A DNA stretch of 39,236 nt from Bacteroidales bacterium (GTDB taxonomy: Bacteria > Bacteroidota > Bacteroidia > Bacteroidales > UBA10428), in NCBI GenBank assembly GCA_016936215.1, contig JAFGPL010000135.1:1-39236 (forward strand). The letters are read 5' to 3'. The number at the start of each line of letters is the position of its first letter. The first letter of the stretch is position 1. Of this stretch, positions 17,845 to 24,764 are shown piece by piece. A program made the translations under genes and the position numbers. The notes under the pieces were generated by a model. That model made no database searches and was not told where the DNA came from. It saw only the letters and a list, made by a program, of their open reading frames with translations.

Positions 17845-19128
17845 TTAACTGTTAGCTGTCCAGTCGGTAATTTTGTTGGCAGCTTCAACAATATCTGTGC
17901 AGCAGGTATCAAGAAAAGCTTTATCAAGGTCGCTGCCGGAATATTTTTTACGTGAAAAATTCAATGCGTTTTCACCATCGAAGTTGACATAAGCAATCCG
18001 CGCTGTAAGCTCCTCAGGGTTACGGCCAAAATCGCTGCCCGATAAAATGGCAACCCCGGTCTCTGCCAGGAGGGCATTGCACAAATCATTGGAGGTATGA
18101 ATACCCTTCCTGCTAAGTTTTTCCCTGTATGATCCGAAGTCTGCGAAAAGATAAAATGCGCCCTGGGGCTGGGGCGCCCAAATATTGCATGAATTAAGCC
18201 TTTCTGCAAACCAGTATCCGATTTGTTTTAGGATACGCCTGGTATGAAAAAGATAATCATCCATCCATCCGTCACCCTCAAAGGCAGTAACGGCAGCGTA
18301 CTGAATCGGCGCTGATGTGGCAGTAAAAGTCTCGCTTGCAACAACAGCCATTGCATCAAGCAGCCACTTCAAATCTTTTGGAAATGTAAAAGTGCCCAGT
18401 CTCCAACCTCCCGCACCGCACCATTTGCTCAAACCGCTGCTAATGATGGTACCTTCGGGATAATAGCGTGCAATTGACTGGTGGTTGCCGTCAAACTGTG
18501 TAAGGCCATAAATTTCGTCCGATACAAGAATTACTCTGTATTTTCTGGCCACTTCAGCCAGAAGTTTCAGCCTTTCAACCGGATAAGTGCAACCGGTAGG
18601 GTTTGAAGGGTAGTTGAGGATTACAATTCTGGGCCTGTCAGGGTCATCTTTGCAGAGGCTTTCGAGCTTTTCAGGACTTAACCTCCAGTTATTTGATTTA
18701 TCGGTAGGTACCCAGTAAACATGCCTTTCGGCAATCCTCGCCTGTGGCGCATAAGATACCCAGCTTGGAGTTGGTATAATAAGATCGCCGTAATAGACAA
18801 GCTGCAGAATGAATATTAGCTCTTTGGAACCTGGCCCTATTAATATGTCATCGGCAGAGCTGTCAACCTTTAACATTCGTTTGTTAAACCCTGCAATGGC
18901 TTCCCTGAGTATTGAAAGCCCCCTTACCGGTAAATAATCTTTCTGATGGGCATTTCTGCGCAACGATTCAACAACTTCATCAGGGACAGGAAATGGGGAT
19001 TGCCCCAGCCCCAGCTTGTATATTTTTTTACCCTGTTTTATAAGTCGGTTGCACTGTTCGTTTATTGCCAGCGTGGCCGACGGAGAAAGCCCTCTTACAT
19101 TTAAGTTAAGGTTAATATGATTGCTCAT
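17845..19128 (-). CDS. Class I/II pyridoxal-phosphate-dependent aminotransferase
   Basis: A 427-residue fold-type I aminotransferase. Visible cofactor residues: Asn176 in NYPSNPTG, Asp204 and Tyr207 in SDEIYGLTQF, the Schiff-base lysine Lys235 in SSGLSKWCGAGGWRLG, and Arg243 for the cofactor phosphate. The motif GLGQSPFPVP near residue 40 and TPSWVSYAPQARIA near 120 are typical of the aspartate-aminotransferase-like subgroup. The amino donor and acceptor cannot be assigned. It is a single gene, divergent from the symporter operon. The 165-bp gap holds two palindromes, so it could share regulation with the arabinose genes, but nothing metabolic requires that. Confidence 0.88.
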   Translation of the reverse strand: MSNHINLNLNVRGLSPSATLAINEQCNRLIKQGKKIYKLGLGQSPFPVPDEVVESLRRNAHQKDYLPVRGLSILREAIAGFNKRMLKVDSSADDILIGPGSKELIFILQLVYYGDLIIPTPSWVSYAPQARIAERHVYWVPTDKSNNWRLSPEKLESLCKDDPDRPRIVILNYPSNPTGCTYPVERLKLLAEVARKYRVILVSDEIYGLTQFDGNHQSIARYYPEGTIISSGLSKWCGAGGWRLGTFTFPKDLKWLLDAMAVVASETFTATSAPIQYAAVTAFEGDGWMDDYLFHTRRILKQIGYWFAERLNSCNIWAPQPQGAFYLFADFGSYREKLSRKGIHTSNDLCNALLAETGVAILSGSDFGRNPEELTARIAYVNFDGENALNFSRKKYSGSDLDKAFLDTCCTDIVEAANKITDWTANS

Positions 19129-19170
19129 GCATTATATTTTTTCAATTAAACCCAAAAAATTACTTAAATA

Positions 19171-19191
19171 TATTTAGAAATCTTCTAAATA
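19171..19191. promoter_or_regulatory. Near-perfect palindrome in aminotransferase/symporter intergenic region
   Basis: TATTTAGAA-atc-TTCTAAATA: 9-bp perfect arms around a 3-base centre, 48 bp upstream of the aminotransferase start and about 100 bp upstream of the symporter start. Size and symmetry suit a dimeric regulator site. It does not match the candidate AraR operator downstream. No run of T follows, so it is not a typical terminator. Confidence 0.45.
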
Positions 19192-19204
19192 ACCGAAAAA
19201 AAAT

Positions 19205-19223
19205 AAGTGTTATATCTACTCTT
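19205..19223. promoter_or_regulatory. Candidate AraR operator upstream of the symporter operon
   Basis: AAGTGTT-atatc-TACTCTT, a 19-bp imperfect palindrome (5 of 7 arm pairs) 70 bp before the first symporter gene. It has the same arm sequence pattern and 5-base spacer as the site on the araR promoter at 23300-23318 (11 of 14 arm bases identical). It is nested in a longer inverted repeat with AAAAAATAAG and CTTATTTTTT arms (19198-19230). Binding by AraR is inferred. Confidence 0.5.
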
Positions 19224-19293
19224 ATTTTTTATATTGATTTTATTTATATCTTGCATGGATTTTTGAATTATAAATACTAAACCTTAAATAATT

Positions 19294-21174
19294 ATGGTAA
19301 CATTAGATTGGATTGTTTTAGGACTCTTTTTTCTCGGACTGGTAGGCATAATAGTCTGGGTATTAAAGCAAAAGGAAGAAGACACTACCGATTACTTTCT
19401 GGCTGGCAAAAGTGCAGGATGGTTGTCAATAGGTTCTTCTATATTTGCTTCCAATATTGGTTCGGAACACCTTGTAGGCCTTGCCGGAGCTGGGTTTCTT
19501 AGCGGAATGGCCATGGCGCACTGGGAAATGCATGCCTGGCTTATACTGGTGCTTGGATGGGTGTTTGTACCTTTCTACGACCGTATCAAAATATTTACCA
19601 TGCCCGAATTTCTCGAACGCAGGTTTTCTGCAGGTTCGCGGTCGGTGCTTTCAATCATATCGCTTGTAAGCTATGTGCTTACCAAAGTGGCAGTTACCGT
19701 TTATGCCGGCGGTGTGGTTTTTGACACAGTTTTTGATATAGATTCTGTAAGAATATTTGGCCAGGATGTTGACTTTTTCTGGGTTAGCGCTGTTGGCCTC
19801 GTTTTAATTACAGGTATCTATACCGTACTTGGAGGTATGCGCGCAGTGATGTACACATCTGTTCTTCAAACTCCTGTATTGTTATTCGGCTCTATCGTTA
19901 TCCTGATTGTTGGTTTAATAAAACTCGGCGGCTGGGGTGAAATGGAAAATATTGTCGGTTCAAACCTTAAGCTTGTGCGGCCGGCTTCAGACCCCGATTT
20001 TCCGTGGACAGGCGTTTTGCTTGGTTCGGCCATTATCGGATTCTGGTACTGGTGTACCGACCAGTTTATTGTGCAAAGGGTACTGTCAGGCCGTAATCAA
20101 CAGCAGGCAAGACGAGGTGCCATACTGGCCGGATACTTCAAACTGCTGCCTGTATTTATTTTTCTTGTACCGGGAATGATTGCCTATGCGCTCAATCAGA
20201 AAGGATTGCTCGAAGTTGGCAGCAGCGACTCGGCATTTGCTGCTATGGTGGCAAAATTACTTCCGCAGGGTATTACAGGAATAGTAGTTTGCGGTCTTCT
20301 TGCAGCACTTATGAGTTCACTTGCATCGCTCTTTAACTCTTCGGCAATGTTATTTGTTGAAGACTTTTACAAGAAAATGAGGCCATCGCAATCACCCAAA
20401 CATTACGTGGTGGCAGGAAGGGTAGCCACTGCATCTGTGGTTGTGCTCGGTATCGTCTGGATTCCTGTAATGCTGGGCCTTGGCAAGGTACTTTACGAAT
20501 ACCTGCAGGGTGTACAGGGATTACTTGCACCGGCCATTGCATCGGTATTCCTGCTTGGTGTGTTCTGGCGCAGGATGAGTTCAAAAGGCGCCTTCTGGGG
20601 GATGATTATCGGTTTCGGCCTCGGTATGTTCAGGCTTGTACTTAACATTAAATATGGACTTGTAGGTAAAGTAGGCGGCATGATTAAATCTGTACTTTTC
20701 ATCAACGCCGATAAGGCAAAGAATGATATGGTCACAGACCTTACTTCTGTAAGTGATAAAATTGAACGTACATTCCCTTCAGAACTTGCTGCTACGCTAA
20801 CTGAAAAAGTTAATGCTGCAATAAATTCACTTGGGACACTTACCGCAGAAAGCAAGGCATATGCCTCAGACCTTATTGCACAGGTTAAAGAAGGTGTAAA
20901 TGGTTATTATGCCGAAACCGGAGGATTGATATACAAAATTGCTTCTATCAACTGGTTACACTATACTGTTTTATTGTTCTTTATCTGTATCGCGGTAATG
21001 GTAGGCATCAGCCTTCTTACCAAGAAACCATCGGCAGAACAATTGAAATACACTTATAATGCAGCCACAGCAGAAGAAAAGGCTGCTACCAGGGCAAGCT
21101 GGAATGTTTGGGATGTTGTTCATACCCTGATAATTCTCGGTATCATCATTGCATTCTATTTTTACTTCTGGTAA
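19294..21174 (+). CDS. SGLT-type sodium/solute symporter (SSS family)
   Basis: A 626-residue inner-membrane transporter of the SSS family, closest in look to bacterial sodium/sugar cotransporters: TDYFLAGKSAGWLSIGSSIFASNIGSEHLVGLAG near the N-terminus (with the unwound-helix GSEH motif of SGLTs), YTVLGGMRAVMYTSVLQ, GFWYWCTDQFIVQRVLSGRN, and GLLAALMSSLASLFNSSAML with the Ser/Ser of the Na2 site. About 14 helices are expected. Residues about 457-550 form a long hydrophilic, helix-rich insert between two membrane segments, longer than in vSGLT-like relatives. It is the first gene of a three-gene unit and probably carries L-arabinose, since araR, araD and araB follow. Confidence 0.9.
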   Translation: MVTLDWIVLGLFFLGLVGIIVWVLKQKEEDTTDYFLAGKSAGWLSIGSSIFASNIGSEHLVGLAGAGFLSGMAMAHWEMHAWLILVLGWVFVPFYDRIKIFTMPEFLERRFSAGSRSVLSIISLVSYVLTKVAVTVYAGGVVFDTVFDIDSVRIFGQDVDFFWVSAVGLVLITGIYTVLGGMRAVMYTSVLQTPVLLFGSIVILIVGLIKLGGWGEMENIVGSNLKLVRPASDPDFPWTGVLLGSAIIGFWYWCTDQFIVQRVLSGRNQQQARRGAILAGYFKLLPVFIFLVPGMIAYALNQKGLLEVGSSDSAFAAMVAKLLPQGITGIVVCGLLAALMSSLASLFNSSAMLFVEDFYKKMRPSQSPKHYVVAGRVATASVVVLGIVWIPVMLGLGKVLYEYLQGVQGLLAPAIASVFLLGVFWRRMSSKGAFWGMIIGFGLGMFRLVLNIKYGLVGKVGGMIKSVLFINADKAKNDMVTDLTSVSDKIERTFPSELAATLTEKVNAAINSLGTLTAESKAYASDLIAQVKEGVNGYYAETGGLIYKIASINWLHYTVLLFFICIAVMVGISLLTKKPSAEQLKYTYNAATAEEKAATRASWNVWDVVHTLIILGIIIAFYFYFW

Positions 21175-21233
21175 TAAACCGGATTGCTAATGAATGAATG
21201 ATTGATTGAGGAAAACCATTAAATAAAAAGACT

Positions 21234-22934
21234 ATGGAAAATACTTTCGCTCTGGGCTGGATAGATTACGCAATTATGCTTATCTATTTTGTCTTTGTAC
21301 TCGGTATTGGCTGGGCTTTAAAGAAGTTTATGCGATCGGCCACCGATTTTCTTGAAGCAGGCAGGTCGTTGCCCGCGTGGGTTACCGGGCTGGCTTTTAT
21401 TTCAGCAAACCTGGGTGCCCTTGAGGTAATCGGAATGGCTGCATCAGGCGCCAAATACGGGATGATGACCGTGCACTTTTACTGGATTGGCGCCATACCG
21501 GCCATGATCTTCCTGGCCATCTTTATGATGCCTTTTTATTATGGGTCTAAAGCCAGATCGGTGCCTGAATACCTGAAACTCCGGTTTGACGAGAAAACCA
21601 GGGGGTTCAACGCTTTTGCCTTCGCATTTATGACCATCATGGCGTCGGGGGCTTCGATGCATGCACTTGCATTGCTGGCCGAACAATTACTTGGATGGGA
21701 CTATACCCTTAGTCTTATTGGCTCTGCTGTGATTGTGCTTGTCTATACGTATCTGGGGGGGCTATCTTCGGCCATTTACAACGAAGTATTGCAGTTTTTT
21801 CTTATCGTAATAGGGTTCCTGCCGCTTGTTTTCATAAGCTTAAAAGCCGTTGGCGGATGGGAGGGTGTTAAGGGCAGCCTCGATGCCAATATGCTTCATT
21901 CGTGGAAATATGCGGCCAACCCGGGCCAGAACCCAATGGGCGTGGAATGGATGGGCATTATTGTAGGGCTTGGTTTCGTATTGTCTTTTGGATACTGGTG
22001 TACCAATTTCCTTGTGGTCCAACGTGCCATGGCTGCTGGTTCGATGGGGGCGGCGCGCCGTACCCCGCTTATCGGGGCGTTGCCCAAAATGTTCATCCCT
22101 TTTCTGGTGATACTTCCCGGTATTATTGCTGCTGCACTGCTGCAGGATGACCAGAGTTTTATTCCTTTTAAAGAAGGAAGCGAAACAGTGAGGGATTTTG
22201 ACAAGGTGATACCTGTACTCCTGATGAAATATCTGCCTACCGGTGTGTTAGGGCTTGGTGTTACCGCGCTTATGGCGTCGTTTATGTCGGGAATGGCAGG
22301 GAATGTTACAGCCTTCAACACTGTATTCACGTATGACATATATCAGAGCTACATCAACCCAAACAAGAGCGACAAGCATTATCTTGGCGTAGGGCAGATA
22401 ACTACCATTGCCGGGGTACTCGTGAGCATTCTTGCTGCTTATATTGCCAAACAGTTCAATAACATCATGGATTTTCTGCAATTGATTTTCGCGTTTATCA
22501 ATGCACCTCTGTTTGCAACCTTCCTGCTGGGTATGTTTACCAAAAGGACAACCGGTCATGCTGCCTTCTGGGGATTGCTCTCCGGTACATTCGGCGCCGC
22601 TATACATCACGGGTTGACCGTTCCGGCAGGGGCCGAAAGCCTTATAAAGGGAGGATGGCTGACAGGCAGCGTGGAAAATGCACTGCAGGTGTACCCGAGC
22701 GAAATGGCACAGAACTTCTGGACCGCGATATTTGCATTCGCCCTGGCTTTAATTCTTACACTGGTAATTTCTGCAGTTACAAAACGCAACAAAACCGATG
22801 AAGAACTTAAAGGCCTTGTATACTCGCTTACACCAAAGGTACAGGATGATTCGAAACACTGGTACGAAAAGCCACAGGTGCTGGCCATTATCATCGGTGT
22901 AGTTGCCCTGGCATTAAGTATTATTTTCTGGTAA
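21234..22934 (+). CDS. Second SGLT-type sodium/solute symporter
   Basis: A 566-residue SSS transporter, paralogous to the upstream gene. Landmarks: DFLEAGRSLPAWVTGLAFISANLGALEVIGMAASG, YTYLGGLSSAIYNEVLQFFLI, GYWCTNFLVVQRAMAAGS, and GVTALMASFMSGMAGNVTAFNTVFTYDIYQ (Na2-site region). The SGLT-type GSEH motif is replaced by GALEV, so its substrate or selectivity may differ from the first symporter. It ends in a membrane helix with SIIFW, like the FYFYFW end of its neighbour. The gap to the upstream gene is 59 bp and to the next small gene 19 bp, consistent with an operon. Function as a sugar or polyol carrier is inferred from context. Confidence 0.88.
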   Translation: MENTFALGWIDYAIMLIYFVFVLGIGWALKKFMRSATDFLEAGRSLPAWVTGLAFISANLGALEVIGMAASGAKYGMMTVHFYWIGAIPAMIFLAIFMMPFYYGSKARSVPEYLKLRFDEKTRGFNAFAFAFMTIMASGASMHALALLAEQLLGWDYTLSLIGSAVIVLVYTYLGGLSSAIYNEVLQFFLIVIGFLPLVFISLKAVGGWEGVKGSLDANMLHSWKYAANPGQNPMGVEWMGIIVGLGFVLSFGYWCTNFLVVQRAMAAGSMGAARRTPLIGALPKMFIPFLVILPGIIAAALLQDDQSFIPFKEGSETVRDFDKVIPVLLMKYLPTGVLGLGVTALMASFMSGMAGNVTAFNTVFTYDIYQSYINPNKSDKHYLGVGQITTIAGVLVSILAAYIAKQFNNIMDFLQLIFAFINAPLFATFLLGMFTKRTTGHAAFWGLLSGTFGAAIHHGLTVPAGAESLIKGGWLTGSVENALQVYPSEMAQNFWTAIFAFALALILTLVISAVTKRNKTDEELKGLVYSLTPKVQDDSKHWYEKPQVLAIIIGVVALALSIIFW

Positions 22935-22953
22935 TAACTTAAAGTAAATTAAC

Positions 22954-23166
22954 ATGGGATTAGATATAAAATTTCCGATCGGTTTAATGTTCGCTATTTT
23001 TGGCGTAATGCTTACCATTCAGGGTATTGCTACATCAGGGGCCACAGAATTGTATGCTAAATCTTTTGGGGTTAACGTAAACCTTTGGTCGGGTCTTTTC
23101 ATGTTGGCATTTGGCTCATTAATGCTAATTTTCTCTTTAAAGAAAAAGAAGGCGGAAAATAAATAA
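22954..23166 (+). CDS. Small two-helix membrane protein, symporter-associated
   Basis: A 70-residue protein with two predicted membrane helices (about 8-27, FPIGLMFAIFGVMLTIQGIAT, and 43-62, LWSGLFMLAFGSLMLIFSL) joined by a short loop, and a lysine-rich end (KKKKAENK), which suggests a cytoplasmic C-terminus. It starts 19 bp after the second symporter and is the last gene before a terminator hairpin, so co-expression with the transporters is very likely. No enzymatic motif is present. An accessory or stabilising subunit for one of the symporters is a reasonable hypothesis, by analogy with small partner proteins known for other SSS and NSS carriers. Confidence 0.75.
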   Translation: MGLDIKFPIGLMFAIFGVMLTIQGIATSGATELYAKSFGVNVNLWSGLFMLAFGSLMLIFSLKKKKAENK

Positions 23167-23209
23167 GCATGCTGAATAAGCACGCAGGGAAAGGACTTTA
23201 TTAATATTA

Positions 23210-23248
23210 AAAATCCGGTATCGCGAAGAAATCACGATACCGGATTTT
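23210..23248 (+). terminator. Intrinsic terminator after symporter operon
   Basis: A perfect 14-bp stem (left arm 23210-23223, AAAATCCGGTATCG; right arm 23235-23248) with an 11-base loop; the right arm ends in TTTT. It lies 44 bp after the small membrane protein gene and before the araR promoter, separating the two transcription units. Confidence 0.85.
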
Positions 23249-23263
23249 ATATCACATTAGTTT

Positions 23264-23293
23264 TTTGAATAACCCGTTTTTGATGTAAATTTG
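23264..23293 (+). promoter_or_regulatory. Bacteroidota-type promoter of araR-araD-araB
   Basis: TTTG at 23264-23267 and TAAATTTG at 23286-23293 match the -33 TTTG and -7 TAnnTTTG boxes of Bacteroidota primary-sigma promoters, with 18 bp between. The predicted transcription start falls at about 23300, inside the candidate operator, giving a leader of roughly 40 bases before araR. Confidence 0.6.
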
Positions 23294-23299
23294 ACAGAA

Positions 23300-23318
23300 A
23301 AGCGTATATCCTACACTT
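23300..23318. promoter_or_regulatory. Candidate AraR operator on the araR promoter
   Basis: AAGCGTA-tatcc-TACACTT, a 19-bp palindrome with 6 of 7 arm pairs matching, overlapping the predicted transcription start. It shares geometry with the site at 19205-19223. A regulator bound here would block RNA polymerase, which fits an autoregulated repressor released by arabinose. Confidence 0.55.
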
Positions 23319-23338
23319 AACCCTGATTTTGCCTTATT

Positions 23339-24028
23339 ATGACACCCTATTATGAAGAAAATACCAAACACTATATCGCGGTGGATTGTATAATTTTCGG
23401 ATTTGACGAGGGAGAATTGAAAATTCTTCTTCATAAAAGGAATTTTGAACCGGAGAAAGGTAAATGGTCGCTGATTGGTGGATTTCTGCAGGACAATGAA
23501 AGTATTGATTTTGCTGCCAGGAGAATTTTGCAGCAATACTCTGGTCTTTCAAACCTTTTCATGGAACAACTGTATACTTTCGGCGAGGTTGAACGAGATC
23601 CCGGCGAAAGAGTTATTTCTGTCACATTCTATGCGCTTATAAGGATAGAGGAATACAACAATCAGCTTAAAAGGGAGACTTCTGCCCAATGGTGGCCCAT
23701 TTCGCGTAAGCCTACACTTATATTTGATCACGATAAAATGGTGGTTAAGGCGCTTGAAAGGCTGAAAATCAGGGCTAAAAACCAGCCAATAGGGTTTGAA
23801 TTACTGCCGAGAAAATTTTCAGTTCCAAGGCTTCAAAGCCTTTATGAAGCTATTTATCAACGTAACCTCGATAAAAGAAACTTCAGGAAAAAGATACTTT
23901 CGATGAACCTTTTACAGAAACTGGAAGAGAAAGATAAGGGTGTGTCAAAAAAGGGGGCTTTTTTATACCAGTTCGATAAAAGAAAATATTCCAAACTTGT
24001 TGAGAAGGGATTTCACTTTGAATTATGA
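23339..24028 (+). CDS. araR: Nudix-family transcriptional regulator of arabinose utilisation (AraR)
   Basis: A 229-residue protein of the NrtR-like Nudix regulator family. Residues about 1-150 form the Nudix fold, but the Nudix box is destroyed: GGFLQDNESIDFAARRILQQYSGL (47-70) has arginine-isoleucine and Gln-Gln where active hydrolases carry REUxEE, so it should sense a ligand rather than hydrolyse nucleotides. The C-terminal part (about 150-229, LPRKFSVPRLQSLYEAIYQ, NFRKKILSMNLLQKL, KKGAFLYQFDKRKY) is the winged helix typical of this group. In Bacteroides a regulator of this type (AraR) represses arabinose genes and responds to L-arabinose. araD and araB directly downstream support that name here. 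A strong promoter and operator precede it. Confidence 0.87.
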   Translation: MTPYYEENTKHYIAVDCIIFGFDEGELKILLHKRNFEPEKGKWSLIGGFLQDNESIDFAARRILQQYSGLSNLFMEQLYTFGEVERDPGERVISVTFYALIRIEEYNNQLKRETSAQWWPISRKPTLIFDHDKMVVKALERLKIRAKNQPIGFELLPRKFSVPRLQSLYEAIYQRNLDKRNFRKKILSMNLLQKLEEKDKGVSKKGAFLYQFDKRKYSKLVEKGFHFEL

Positions 24029-24055
24029 AGCAAGAAATTTTAAATTTATTTAAAT

Positions 24056-24739
24056 ATGCTGGAAGAATTAAAACTGCAGGTCTTTAAAGCCAACCTGGCT
24101 TTGGTGGAGCATAATCTGGTGATATTCACCTGGGGGAATGTTAGCGGCATTGACCGTGATAAGAAACTTGTGGTTATTAAACCAAGCGGAGTTTCATACG
24201 AGGAGATGAAACCCGAAGATATGGTTGTAACAGATATGGATGGCAATATTGTGGAAGGAAAACTTAAACCTTCTTCAGATACGGCCACCCACCTGGTACT
24301 TTACCGTAATTTTAAAAATATCGGGGGAATTGTGCATACCCATTCCGAATGGGCCACAAGCTGGGCACAGGCTGGGTTGGGCATTCCCTGCTACGGAACA
24401 ACACATGCGGATTATTTTTACGGTACAATTCCATGTACACGGCGAATGAAAAAGAAAGAGATAAAGGGTAATTATGAGGAAGAAACAGGTAATGTTATCG
24501 TTGAAAGGTTTAGGAAAATAAACCCAGACGATGTGCCCGGTGTTTTGGTTAACAATCACGGGCCTTTCTCGTGGGGTAAAGACCCTGATAATGCCGTTCA
24601 CAATGCTGTAGTGATGGAAGAAGTGGCAAAAATGGCTTTCAGGACCCAGGTGCTCGGCAACGACATACCCATCAGGCAGGCGCTGCTTGATAAGCATTTT
24701 TTAAGAAAGCATGGTAGTAATGCATACTATGGTCAGTAA
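24056..24739 (+). CDS. araD: L-ribulose-5-phosphate 4-epimerase
   Basis: A 227-residue class II aldolase-fold enzyme that converts L-ribulose 5-phosphate to D-xylulose 5-phosphate, which enters the pentose phosphate pathway. Zinc ligands fit those of the E. coli enzyme: His94 and His96 (IVHTHSEWA) and His168 (VNNHGPF); catalytic acids are Asp75 (PSSDTATH) and Asp119 (GTTHADYF). The phosphate-binding segments ([17 protein letters not shown]) are present. It follows araR by 27 bp and precedes araB by 25 bp. No feature is missing. A fuculose-phosphate aldolase reading is unlikely given these residues and the araB neighbour. Confidence 0.95.
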   Translation: MLEELKLQVFKANLALVEHNLVIFTWGNVSGIDRDKKLVVIKPSGVSYEEMKPEDMVVTDMDGNIVEGKLKPSSDTATHLVLYRNFKNIGGIVHTHSEWATSWAQAGLGIPCYGTTHADYFYGTIPCTRRMKKKEIKGNYEEETGNVIVERFRKINPDDVPGVLVNNHGPFSWGKDPDNAVHNAVVMEEVAKMAFRTQVLGNDIPIRQALLDKHFLRKHGSNAYYGQ

Positions 24740-24764
24740 ATAATATAACTTAAATTAAAATATT

